From an uncultured Pseudomonadales bacterium (GTDB taxonomy: Bacteria > Pseudomonadota > Gammaproteobacteria > Pseudomonadales > Cellvibrionaceae), in contig CANLDL010000002.1 of NCBI GenBank assembly GCA_947489425.1, forward strand, positions 62,001 to 126,000: a stretch of 64,000 nucleotides of DNA, written 5' to 3'. Position 1 is the first letter of the stretch; the number at the start of each line of letters is the position of its first letter. The notes beneath the pieces were generated by a model that was not told where the DNA came from, did no database searches, and saw only the letters and a list, made by a program, of their open reading frames with translations. Positions 34,853-44,089 of the stretch are shown here, in pieces. A program made the position numbers and the translations under genes.

Positions 34853-36445
34853 GTGCTGTTTTTAAACTCGCCAGAGAGCGACCCACTCCGCCTGATTGGC
34901 ACTTATATAAATTACCGCTTAGGCCTTGGCGTTATGCTTGGGCTAATACATTATGCTGACATAGCCCCAGATGTATTCGGCTCAGCTTCACCTGATTTAT
35001 TTGCTGATGTGGCAATTGTTTACATTGCTATCTGTTTGCTCTCATTAATACGCGTCCGCAGTATTGATTCAATGCCCGACAGAGTGCATTTGTTAACTAT
35101 CCTTATCTGCGACTTTATTGCATTAATTTTAATGATTTACGCCAGCGGTAATGTTAATGCCGGCTTGAGCTACTTGCTGCTAATCCCCATGGCAATGGGT
35201 GCAACATTTATAAAAAATCAAGCCTATGCCCTAGCAGCATTTGGTACATTGCTTCTCCTCCTCGCAACATTTATTAGTTTTAAACAGGGCAATGCAGACA
35301 GTCAATCTATTTTTACCGCAGGTTTAACCGGCGTATCTCTTTTCGTCATTACCATCGTTGTTAGAACATTTTCTTACCGGATTAAGGTCAGTCAAGACAC
35401 CGCCATAAGGCAAAGGCAAAAGTCTCAATACTCACAACTAATCAGCCAACGCATTGTCGAGACAATGCGTACAGGTATTATTGTGGTAGATACTGATCTT
35501 AAAATTCAACTTATTAATCGTGCAGCAACAGTCTTGCTCACGAAAGATAATAAATTTGACGATTTAGGAGATATAGTTTTTCTTTATGAAAAACTATTTC
35601 ACTGGAAGACAAAAGATATTATTCCAGACACAATGACTTTTGAATCTGTTAATAACAACACTATCCGTGCAAGCTTCGCTCCCCTTGAAGACGAACGATT
35701 TCCGTCCATGATGATTTTTATTGAAGACATGCAACGCATAGGACAAGAAGCTCAACAACTAAAACTCGCCTCATTAGGCCGACTAACCGCGAGTATTGCA
35801 CATGAAATAAGAAACCCACTAGGAGCAATTAGTCACGCAAGCCAACTTTTAAATGAATCAGATAGTATTGAAAATAGTGATCAAAAATTGTTAGAGATTA
35901 TTCACAATCACTCACAGCGTATTAATTTTATTATTAATAGTATTTTAGATTTCTCTCGTAGAAACAATGCTGCGCCTGAAATCATTGACTTACTGAAATG
36001 GACCGAGAATTTTAGACGCGAATATCTAGAGCAGCATCACGATGCCGTTATTGATATCATTAGCGAAAAAGATAACACCAATACCATAGTTGACCCAAAC
36101 CACTTATATCAGATAATCACTAATTTAGTCGATAATGGTTTGCGTTATAATGAGAGCAACACTGGAGAAAAGAAAATCATCTTGAGAATTAGGGTACAAG
36201 AAAAGGATCAGTGCCCCATCATTGATGTTATTGATAACGGTCTAGGTATTAAGAAAGAAGATATTCACAAAATGTTTGAACCTTTTTATACAACCGAATC
36301 TATGGGCTCTGGCCTAGGGCTCTACTTATGTAAAGAACTCTCGGAAGCAAACCAAGCTAATTTGCGATATAGTTATGACACGCAAAAACAACAATGTATT
36401 TTTAGCCTAATTCTTGCACACCCTAAACGTAGAATAATTTTATAA
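34853..36445 (+). CDS. pilS: Type IV pilus sensor histidine kinase PilS
   Basis: This 530-residue kinase starts at a GTG at 34853. The N-terminus holds about six hydrophobic segments (to residue ~175), then a PAS-like linker. The dimerisation box is ASIAHEIRNPLGAISHASQL with the phospho-histidine. The ATPase domain has NLVDNGLRYNES and GLGIKKEDIHKMFEPFYT and GSGLGLYLCKEL. PilS controls PilR and so pilin transcription; in Pseudomonas it also senses pilin in the membrane. Its stop overlaps the pilR start by one base. Confidence 0.95.
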   Translation: MLFLNSPESDPLRLIGTYINYRLGLGVMLGLIHYADIAPDVFGSASPDLFADVAIVYIAICLLSLIRVRSIDSMPDRVHLLTILICDFIALILMIYASGNVNAGLSYLLLIPMAMGATFIKNQAYALAAFGTLLLLLATFISFKQGNADSQSIFTAGLTGVSLFVITIVVRTFSYRIKVSQDTAIRQRQKSQYSQLISQRIVETMRTGIIVVDTDLKIQLINRAATVLLTKDNKFDDLGDIVFLYEKLFHWKTKDIIPDTMTFESVNNNTIRASFAPLEDERFPSMMIFIEDMQRIGQEAQQLKLASLGRLTASIAHEIRNPLGAISHASQLLNESDSIENSDQKLLEIIHNHSQRINFIINSILDFSRRNNAAPEIIDLLKWTENFRREYLEQHHDAVIDIISEKDNTNTIVDPNHLYQIITNLVDNGLRYNESNTGEKKIILRIRVQEKDQCPIIDVIDNGLGIKKEDIHKMFEPFYTTESMGSGLGLYLCKELSEANQANLRYSYDTQKQQCIFSLILAHPKRRIIL

Positions 36446-37890
36446 TGACCCTCCTTAAAAATATTTTAATTATCGATGACGAGCCTGATATAAGAGGTTT
36501 GCTATCAATGACCCTAGAACGAATGGGTTACTCAACCAGCTGTGCGGAAAACTTAAGCCACGCACAAGATTTACTGGCTGAAAGCGCGTATGACTTATGC
36601 CTAACGGACCTAAGGTTACCCGACGGTAGTGGCATTGATATTGTAAGGAAAATACAGCAATACGATAACCCCATTCCTGTTATTGTCATTACCGCACATG
36701 GCTCTATGGATATCGCTATAGAGGCAATGAAATACGGGGCATTTGATTTTATTAACAAGCCTGTGGATTTAAAAAATTTACGCGCTCTAATTAATAACGC
36801 TTTAAGCAGTACTGACAACATTCCAACTCAATCATCTATTAGTGATTTAGTAGGTGAGTCCTCTGCCGCCTTAGCACTCAAAGATAACATTGCCAAAGTG
36901 TCTCGTTCACAAGCACCTGTATTCATTCATGGAGAGTCTGGTAGCGGTAAAGAATTAGTCGCGCGAGCTATTCATAAAGCAAGTTCTCGCAATAGTGATA
37001 GCTTTATCGCAGTTAATTGTGGCGCAATTCCTCGTGAGTTAATGGAGAGTGAATTTTTTGGCCATACAAAAGGGAGTTTTACCGGGGCACATCAAGACAA
37101 ACAAGGCTTATTTCAAAGTGCTGAAGGCGGCACTTTATTTTTAGATGAAGTCGCCGACTTGCCCATGGAAATGCAAGTAAAGCTACTGCGAGCTATACAA
37201 GAAAAGAGTATTCGTCCTGTCGGTTCTCAAAAAGAAACCACAATTAATGTGCGTATTTTGAGTGCAACACATAAAAACTTGTTCGATGAAATCAAAGAAA
37301 ATCGGTTTCGTAACGACTTATATTATCGCATTAATGTCATTGAAATCAGCGTACCATCACTGCGTGAACGCCAAACAGATATCCCTTTATTAACAACAAC
37401 ACTACTTAAAAAAATTGCTGACAAAAACAACGAGGCTAGCAGTAAAATAACTCAAAATGCCCTAAATACGTTACAAGACTATAGTTTTCCAGGCAATGTG
37501 CGTGAACTAGAAAATATATTAGAGCGTGCAAGTGCATTATGCAGTGATAACACTATTCATACCGATGACCTGCAATTAAATCGAAATATATCAGAAAACA
37601 TAAATAACTCTTCTTATAATGACTCACATCGGTTATCTGCTGAGAATCAAAATATTCCAGCCGATCGAAATTCAATTAATATATATCAAAAAAACAATAA
37701 CGAGAATGAGCTAACATATAATGCCAATAATGAATCACTAGATAACTATCTAGACAAAATAGAAAAAAACATTATACTTAGCTACCTTGAGAAGCAACGT
37801 TGGAATAGAACATCTACCGCTAAAACTTTAGGGATAACTTTTAGATCACTACGATATCGTATGAAAAAGCTAGGTATTGATGATGATTAA
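36445..37890 (+). CDS. pilR: Sigma-54-dependent response regulator PilR
   Basis: This 481-residue NtrC-type activator has a receiver domain (IDDEPDIRG, CLTDLRLPDGSG with the phospho-aspartate). A sigma-54 AAA+ domain follows (Walker A GESGSGKELVARAIH, then the GSFTGA sigma-54 loop). The C-terminal Fis-type helix-turn-helix is TAKTLGITFRSLRYRMKKL. A linker of about 70 residues rich in asparagine lies between the ATPase and DNA-binding domains and is longer than usual. PilR activates sigma-54 transcription of pilA. It is translated with pilS from overlapping codons. I see no clear sigma-54 promoter nearby. Confidence 0.95.
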   Translation: MTLLKNILIIDDEPDIRGLLSMTLERMGYSTSCAENLSHAQDLLAESAYDLCLTDLRLPDGSGIDIVRKIQQYDNPIPVIVITAHGSMDIAIEAMKYGAFDFINKPVDLKNLRALINNALSSTDNIPTQSSISDLVGESSAALALKDNIAKVSRSQAPVFIHGESGSGKELVARAIHKASSRNSDSFIAVNCGAIPRELMESEFFGHTKGSFTGAHQDKQGLFQSAEGGTLFLDEVADLPMEMQVKLLRAIQEKSIRPVGSQKETTINVRILSATHKNLFDEIKENRFRNDLYYRINVIEISVPSLRERQTDIPLLTTTLLKKIADKNNEASSKITQNALNTLQDYSFPGNVRELENILERASALCSDNTIHTDDLQLNRNISENINNSSYNDSHRLSAENQNIPADRNSINIYQKNNNENELTYNANNESLDNYLDKIEKNIILSYLEKQRWNRTSTAKTLGITFRSLRYRMKKLGIDDD

Positions 37891-37986
37891 AGTGAGAGTT
37901 TTCCACTAAAAACTTAGCAACACGCAATTCAAGAAAGCTAACGGAATAGCTTATAAGTAACCTGCAACAGCCCAAGGATGGAGCTT

Positions 37987-38613
37987 ATGAAAACCTTATC
38001 ACCCGTAAAAAACATACCTAAAAGCAATACATTTTATCTGGATTTACTAGGACCACTTAGAACCACTAAAAATCAATCTGGCTTTACATTAATCAACCTA
38101 CTCATAACACTCTCTATCAGCAGTTTATTAATAAGTTCTGGAATACCTGCCATTACGCAAACTTATTACCAACAACGTGCGAATATAAGCTATAACGAAT
38201 TATTTACGTTAATACAATTTACACGCATACAAGCCGTTAACTACCATTCTCAAGCCATACTCTGTCCTACATTAGATAATATAAATTGTATAAACGATTG
38301 GAATCAGCAGTTGATGATTTTCATTGATAAAAATAATGATGAAATTAAAAATAAAGATGAGGAACTACTGAGAGTTAGGACAAGATTAAATACCGGAGAG
38401 AAAATCAGATGGAATGCGTCGGGTAGCAAGCGCTACCTACGCTTTAAAAGTGATGGTTCCACAGGAAACCAAAATGGCCGACTGAGCTATTGCTTAACTA
38501 AAGCAAAAACGCTCTATGCAAAACAGATTATTATGTACAGGTCAGGTCGAGCAAGGCGCGGAAGCTTAGCTCAGGCGATTGAAAAGTGCTCTACTTTAAG
38601 TACGTTGAATTAA
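37987..38613 (+). CDS. fimT: FimT/GspH-type minor pseudopilin with atypical cleavage motif
   Basis: From the ATG at 37987 (AAGGA eight bases upstream) the protein has 208 residues. The prepilin peptidase site is QSG/FTLINLLITLSI after an unusually long leader of about 32 residues. Position +5 is asparagine instead of the near-universal glutamate. The rest follows the GspH/FimT pattern (YNELFTLIQFTRIQAVNYHS). It lies just after pilR, where P. aeruginosa has fimT, and is convergent with pilE, sharing four bases. FimT in some bacteria binds DNA for uptake. The symbol is from position and fold. Confidence 0.75.
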   Translation: MKTLSPVKNIPKSNTFYLDLLGPLRTTKNQSGFTLINLLITLSISSLLISSGIPAITQTYYQQRANISYNELFTLIQFTRIQAVNYHSQAILCPTLDNINCINDWNQQLMIFIDKNNDEIKNKDEELLRVRTRLNTGEKIRWNASGSKRYLRFKSDGSTGNQNGRLSYCLTKAKTLYAKQIIMYRSGRARRGSLAQAIEKCSTLSTLN

Positions 38614-39041
38614 CGCCAACACTCAGCAACAGTACCAGTACCATTCTCGCCACGCACACCGGTATTAGTGAGTGTTAATGCATCACATGTTGTGTCAGTA
38701 ATTACTGGTGTAACCGTTATGGTATAAGTCGTATTAGAATTAGCAACAGCAATAGAAGCATTGTAATTACCATTCTCACTACTAGCCGATGGCATATTAA
38801 GAGCAGCATTACCAGTACCAATCAAGCTTGAGGCATACTGGTTAAATTGCGTAAAATGCCTCTCTTGCCGTGAGGCTATATCTAATGCAAAGGCTTTACC
38901 CTCGGCTCGCCGACCATTCTCAACATAAGCATTAAATGAAGGAACAGCAATCGTCGCCAAGATTCCTATAATAACAACAACAACCATTAATTCTATTAGA
39001 CTAAAACCAACCTGTTTTTTTGTATATAAGCTCATAAACAT
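38610..39041 (-). CDS. pilE: Type IV minor pilin PilE
   Basis: This 143-residue prepilin has a short leader ending in KKQVG, then FSLIELMVVVVIIGILATIA with glutamate at +5. The globular domain follows the PilE pattern (RRAEGKAFALDIASRQERHF) and ends in a cysteine pair (TTCDALTL, VAECWR) that can form the D-loop disulfide. PilE is a minor pilin that helps start pilus assembly together with FimU, PilV, PilW and PilX. It is the last gene of the operon. The second ATG at 39035 may be the true start. Confidence 0.9.
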   Translation of the reverse strand: MFMSLYTKKQVGFSLIELMVVVVIIGILATIAVPSFNAYVENGRRAEGKAFALDIASRQERHFTQFNQYASSLIGTGNAALNMPSASSENGNYNASIAVANSNTTYTITVTPVITDTTCDALTLTNTGVRGENGTGTVAECWR

Positions 39042-39056
39042 TACTCGACTAGAATT

Positions 39057-39392
39057 TTACTGGCCTACAATAGAAATACTATCAATAAGACGTCCAGGCC
39101 CCTTTGGTCCTTGCTCATCTACTTCTACTATGACCTGCTGACCTTTTCTCAAAGCATATCTATTGGTGAGTCTTTTTCTCGGGTCATAAACTTTAGTATT
39201 TAATTTCATTTTATAAATAAAATCATTAAGTACTAAAGTACCGCTACTGTTATCAATAGAGTCAATTGTTTTCAGCGCACTTTCCAATGAATTGGAATCT
39301 TCCCCCTCGGCATAAGCTATCGGAAACGATGCACTGATTACAATGACTGATAATATAGACAAAACTAACTTTTTTAGATGCATAATATTCAT
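39057..39392 (-). CDS. Small exported protein in pilY2 position
   Basis: From the ATG at 39392 (GAGAGGGG just upstream) this protein has 111 residues. It has a signal peptide (LVLSILSVIVISASFPIAYA) and a small beta-rich domain containing TLVLNDFIYKMKLNTKVYD and LRKGQQVIVEVDE. It lies between pilY1 and pilE, where P. aeruginosa has pilY2, and its size is similar. I infer that it is the PilY2 equivalent. PilY2 has no well-defined role; it is linked to pilus assembly. Sequence similarity alone would not have identified it. Confidence 0.72.
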   Translation of the reverse strand: MNIMHLKKLVLSILSVIVISASFPIAYAEGEDSNSLESALKTIDSIDNSSGTLVLNDFIYKMKLNTKVYDPRKRLTNRYALRKGQQVIVEVDEQGPKGPGRLIDSISIVGQ

Positions 39393-39406
39393 AACCCCTC
39401 TCTTAT

Positions 39407-42400
39407 TTAACGAAGAATAGACCAAGCTTTACGGCCAGATGGGATATCTCTCGAAACGGATACTCTATCCTGATCGATACTACCATTATCGTTTGTAAGC
39501 CTTGTCTGCTTGCCATCTCCTGTTGTATCCAAACCTAAACCTACAACACTGCTATTTAGCCTTATTGTAGACGACCTAATAGGATTACCTAACTCGTCAG
39601 TAAATACTGGAAAGTCTGGGGTTAGGCCAGATTCAACACCTAAAGCTGATAAAAAGCCTGGAATTGTACCAGGAAGGCAGACTACTTCTCCTGAAGGGAC
39701 ACTGGAAACAAAGAACACGACAGACCCTGAAACAATAGGATTAATTGATACTCTACCACGATCAAATGGATCTGATGTAGCACCACTGGGATTACCCGCA
39801 GGTGCAATAGATCCTGCAAGGTCAATATACCAACCAAAATTAGCGGGAATCGCATCAGGAATAGTAGGTGGGTTAGCTGGAATAGCTACAGGATTATAGG
39901 TAGCAGCGAGGCCAGTAACCGTAATATCATCAATAGTGCCACCAAATGTCCTTTGTACAAGATTTGCTTTCACTAGATTAGCGTTAGTTACCGTACCTGA
40001 AATACCCGTTGTATCCCAAACACTATAAAAAGACTGATCCTCTGTATTAGATGCATCACCTTCAGCAATAAATTGGCCAGTACCAAACAAAACTAATATA
40101 TTGGGTTGAGTACTCAAACTCCTTCTTGATGGATGCAAACTCACTACAGGGCGAGTAGTAATTGGTTGGCGACAATCGTTAGTGACACTAACAGTACAAT
40201 TGGACTGCGTTGCAGTAAATAACTTAGTAACAGTCCAATTTGATGGAGTGCTACTTTGAACATTAAATACCCACATATTGCCGTGCAAGTCACCCGCATA
40301 AATACGATCGGTTATAAAGTCGCCGTTCAAATCCACTATAGTAGGTTCAGATAAACCATTACAGTCACTACCTGTATCTGTACATAAGTTATTGATAATA
40401 CTGCCCACTCCAGTATCTAAAATACCATCTGACCCCGTAGGGCCAGCATTATTTAGCGGTAGCCCTGTTTCTAAGTCGATAATGAATAGTTTTGCTTTAC
40501 CATCACCCACTGAGTTGTAACCATTGCCAACAATTGCCACCCAACTACCATCATTCATTCTCGCTATTTGTGGACGACTATAAGTAAAACCAAGATCTCG
40601 ATGTGTGTACTCAAAACGGGCAATATCATCAGCCCTAGAATTGGCATTCGAGGCATTATTGCTGAAAGTCGATTCAGGATCAGTTACATCTAATGCATAA
40701 ATTGCTCTGGCACCATTACGAAGCCCACTAACTAAGTAAGTCCTCCACTCATCGCCACCGCCATCACTATTAACATATACATCGCGTATCGTCGGGGTAG
40801 AGTCGACGAAAGAATCAAAAGTAAAGTTAGGCTGTGCAAGCTGTGGCAAATCTGCTGTTAGAGCAGCAGGAATATATGCAAACACTTCGGTACCAGACAC
40901 CCCGCTTATTCCACTAGCGATAGTTACCTGATCACCTGCTGCGTTGGTTGTGGTCGTCGTTGTAGAACTTGCGTTGAACGCGTGTAACATGCCATCGTTA
41001 GCACCTACATAAACAATAGGAGCCCTACCTGCCTGGGCAGTTTGGAAAGTACTATAGAGTTCACTTGAAGTAGTACCTTCAATCTGGTCAGGATAAAGCT
41101 CGTTAGGCTCGCCGACAAATTGTGGTGATGAGTTAACGATTGCACCTAAGTATCTACGGTTGCGGTCACGAAAAGCACGCTCACCAGCCACTTCACCTGC
41201 ACCACTGATTACAGCTGTGTTAGCGCTTGCTAGCGCTATTTCATTCGTGCTGTCGCCTCGAATAAAATCGACAAGGGCGGTACCAAAAACAGTAGTGTCT
41301 GTACCTGACCAATCTGGAAACAAAGCTAGAGCACTAGTAAAAATACCTTGCTGAGATGTCGATAATTGATCGAAGGCAAAAGCAACACCAGGACCACTTT
41401 GTAGAGAGTTTGCAGTAGTACCAGCAGTATTTACCGTTAAATCAGTAAGGTTTATTTGTTTAGTAATAATATTTCGGGTACTGGTAAAGCCTGGCTGATT
41501 ATCTGTTCCGGAAATATTATTATCACCAAGTACTTGAGTATTAAGCAAACCCTGACTGCTAAAAACTTGATTATTGACATCAACGAGGCCGTCGCTACCA
41601 AAACCTATGGCAATTAAATCACCTGTAAAATCGGCTGGGTCAAATTGGGCTTGAAACAATAAGCTACTATTTTGAATAAAGCCTGAACTAACCGATGAGG
41701 CCGCCGTAGTTAGCGTTCCCCTTGCAACAATATCATCAAATATCGTTTCAATATCTGCCTCAAGCTCCTCTGGGTTAGCAGAGTTCAAAAAGCGACCGCG
41801 ACCATTCCAAGCAGCGTGGCGCATATCGTCAATAGATGTGGGCTGCAAATCCTGCGGTTGAGGCCATGCAAAAGTCGTCTCTGTCGATAAAGGATCTCGG
41901 TCTAAAGTACCGTTAACACCAAAGCCAATGGTATAAGTTGACATATGCTGATGATTAATGAAATCGGTATCATCACCCCTTATGTCTCTAATACTGGCAT
42001 TATTGGTAATGCTCGGTGCAAGATCGCGCTCTAAATAGAACATAGCCACATCGGCCAAGGTGCCAGAGAATGCATCTGCAAAGTTACCACCATCAAATGT
42101 GGTATTTAAAGAATTTCCAGTATCATCATCGCTATCTGCATTACCCACTGCCGCTGTCACTGAAGCCCCGCCATTGGCAAAACCATCCGAAAATAAAATG
42201 GTATAATTCGCTTGGCAAGTGCCGCCATTAGTCGTATTCAAAATAGGACTTGTGCTAGATATCGTATTATCAGTGGTTGTATTGTAAGTTGGGTTACTAC
42301 TATCAAAAAAGTTATTTTGAACTGTTCCACCCTCTCTAAAAAACTCACCCGCCTGAAGAAGCGAAATACCAAGAGGGGTACCGCCACCGGAGCGGGAGCT

Positions 42401-43354
42401 TGCAACCGAGCGCATTAATGCCTCTTTATTAGCAATGGCAGCGGCACGACGAGCATCACCTTCTGTAGTACCATCGGACAACGCAATATCATCAACATCA
42501 CGTATTAATATTCCGTCTGCCACATTACCCACTAAGCCAGCAACGCCTACCCTTTGCCTGCTGGACTCGATAACTCTTAGCAGACTGTTTTTAGCAGTAA
42601 AAGAACGGCTACGGTGATACGTAAACCAGTTAGCAAAATTACCTTGAGTATTATTATCAACGGTAGTTGTAACAACACCCGTGTTAGGGTCCGTGGTTGT
42701 AGTTGTAACAGGATTAACTGGCAGGGAAGCAACAGTTACAAATGAGAAATTAGGCGCTGTCGGATCAATTACACACTCACCGGCTTGGAAAATACCATCT
42801 CCATCATCCTGCCATGGTATATAACCAGCATTATTGTTTCCATCAAAAATAGTCACCAAGTTCACAATACCAACAGCATCGATAGGTACTTGCGCACCAC
42901 CGACTGGAGTTGCGATACTTGTAAAGTAAGGGTTTACACGAGCACTCGTTGCAACTTGATCGACAAACTCATTGCCGTTTTCGTCCTCACCAGCCCAAGG
43001 CTCATAAACTTCTGTTGGATCATAATAAATAGTATTAAAGCCCGAACAAGCACCCAGTAGCTCCCTTTCAGTAGTAGCTGGGATAAGTGGCGCCGTCAAG
43101 TCCGTATCAAATGTTGGGGTTACATCAATTCTATAGTCATCATCAATACCGTCGCTACGAACAATCTCAAAATTCATACTGCCGGAATCGTCTAGTATGA
43201 AGAGAATGTTCGACTGAACGTTTGTAGATACAGCAGAAAAAGGGATATTTTGCAAAACACCCGGTTCGGCATTTACATATAAACTACTAACTAACACCGT
43301 CGGCACAACGGTTGCACACATTAATTTAAAAAAGGTGCGTGGAGTCTTTTTCAT
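39407..43354 (-). CDS. pilY1: Type IV pilus tip adhesin/assembly protein PilY1
   Basis: This 1315-residue exported protein begins with a signal peptide (to about residue 29). A von Willebrand A domain follows with the metal site FILDDSGSM at 53-60. The C-terminal PilY1 beta-propeller holds the calcium-type loop DLNGDFITD at about 1008-1016. VDFIRGDSTNE at 697-707 contains the RGD triplet also found in Pseudomonas PilY1; a second RGD lies within the VWA-side region. PilY1 sits at the pilus tip and links attachment and surface sensing to pilus extension. It follows pilX directly in the operon. Confidence 0.95.
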   Translation of the reverse strand: MKKTPRTFFKLMCATVVPTVLVSSLYVNAEPGVLQNIPFSAVSTNVQSNILFILDDSGSMNFEIVRSDGIDDDYRIDVTPTFDTDLTAPLIPATTERELLGACSGFNTIYYDPTEVYEPWAGEDENGNEFVDQVATSARVNPYFTSIATPVGGAQVPIDAVGIVNLVTIFDGNNNAGYIPWQDDGDGIFQAGECVIDPTAPNFSFVTVASLPVNPVTTTTTDPNTGVVTTTVDNNTQGNFANWFTYHRSRSFTAKNSLLRVIESSRQRVGVAGLVGNVADGILIRDVDDIALSDGTTEGDARRAAAIANKEALMRSVASSRSGGGTPLGISLLQAGEFFREGGTVQNNFFDSSNPTYNTTTDNTISSTSPILNTTNGGTCQANYTILFSDGFANGGASVTAAVGNADSDDDTGNSLNTTFDGGNFADAFSGTLADVAMFYLERDLAPSITNNASIRDIRGDDTDFINHQHMSTYTIGFGVNGTLDRDPLSTETTFAWPQPQDLQPTSIDDMRHAAWNGRGRFLNSANPEELEADIETIFDDIVARGTLTTAASSVSSGFIQNSSLLFQAQFDPADFTGDLIAIGFGSDGLVDVNNQVFSSQGLLNTQVLGDNNISGTDNQPGFTSTRNIITKQINLTDLTVNTAGTTANSLQSGPGVAFAFDQLSTSQQGIFTSALALFPDWSGTDTTVFGTALVDFIRGDSTNEIALASANTAVISGAGEVAGERAFRDRNRRYLGAIVNSSPQFVGEPNELYPDQIEGTTSSELYSTFQTAQAGRAPIVYVGANDGMLHAFNASSTTTTTTNAAGDQVTIASGISGVSGTEVFAYIPAALTADLPQLAQPNFTFDSFVDSTPTIRDVYVNSDGGGDEWRTYLVSGLRNGARAIYALDVTDPESTFSNNASNANSRADDIARFEYTHRDLGFTYSRPQIARMNDGSWVAIVGNGYNSVGDGKAKLFIIDLETGLPLNNAGPTGSDGILDTGVGSIINNLCTDTGSDCNGLSEPTIVDLNGDFITDRIYAGDLHGNMWVFNVQSSTPSNWTVTKLFTATQSNCTVSVTNDCRQPITTRPVVSLHPSRRSLSTQPNILVLFGTGQFIAEGDASNTEDQSFYSVWDTTGISGTVTNANLVKANLVQRTFGGTIDDITVTGLAATYNPVAIPANPPTIPDAIPANFGWYIDLAGSIAPAGNPSGATSDPFDRGRVSINPIVSGSVVFFVSSVPSGEVVCLPGTIPGFLSALGVESGLTPDFPVFTDELGNPIRSSTIRLNSSVVGLGLDTTGDGKQTRLTNDNGSIDQDRVSVSRDIPSGRKAWSILR

Positions 43355-43387
43355 AATTCACCTCGGCTATAGCCGCATTACAGCTGA

Positions 43388-44023
43388 TTACTTATTGCTA
43401 GAATAAACACTTTGTAGCACTGAATAAATTCTTTCGTTTTGACCATAACCTATTGCAGTAATACGAAAAGCATGGGGAATTTGGTCAATATCATCACGCA
43501 CCTCTACACTAACATCAATACTTGAAGGCGCACCATTTAAAGGCAATAAGCCAATATATTCAATCATATAACGTGGCTGAGTTTGAACACGACCTTGCGC
43601 AGAAATTCTATCGGCGGCAGTAGCAGCAGCAGAAAAACCCGGGGTGGTAGTCCAAGAACTTGCATCTGTTACATCAAAGCTTGCAGGCAGTGGCTCCAAA
43701 TTGAAACCACTTCGATTAACTGACACACGTAACTCGTCATTTGCAATATTAAACGCAGTCGCTATAGCAGGTTCGACATTAGCCACAGTACCAAACAATG
43801 TATCTAATCTGACCTCTGCTTCACGCAAAGCAGATTCGGCATTCGCTCTAGCCAATGAAGCTTGCCTCGTATTACTGGCTAAGCGCTCTTGCAAAATAGA
43901 CCCAGTAGATAAACCCACACCAATCAGCGTCATAGCGAGCAGCATTATTAACGAAACAATTAAAATAACCCCCCTCTGCCGCTTAAATACATAGTTAAGT
44001 GTATTTGTGTGTTTATATTTCAT
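43388..44023 (-). CDS. pilX: Type IV pilus minor pilin PilX
   Basis: From the ATG at 44023 (AGGA eight bases upstream) this protein has 211 residues. The pilin-type segment is RQRGVILIVSLIMLLAMTLIGVG. Position +5 is valine, not glutamate, as is usual for PilX/GspK-like tip pseudopilins. The next part, STGSILQERLASNTRQASLA, matches the PilX family. It belongs to the priming complex at the pilus tip. It lies between pilW and pilY1 with short gaps. Confidence 0.9.
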   Translation of the reverse strand: MKYKHTNTLNYVFKRQRGVILIVSLIMLLAMTLIGVGLSTGSILQERLASNTRQASLARANAESALREAEVRLDTLFGTVANVEPAIATAFNIANDELRVSVNRSGFNLEPLPASFDVTDASSWTTTPGFSAAATAADRISAQGRVQTQPRYMIEYIGLLPLNGAPSSIDVSVEVRDDIDQIPHAFRITAIGYGQNERIYSVLQSVYSSNK

Positions 44024-44089
44024 CTTGTTATTCCTACTTTGTTGTTCCTGTAGTATAGGCAGAGTGGCCTCAAACCAGCACAATCTAGT

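Noticed and set aside
39510..39899. Plus-strand 129-codon frame opposite pilY1
   Set aside because: Antisense to the conserved PilY1 C-terminus; no start signal.
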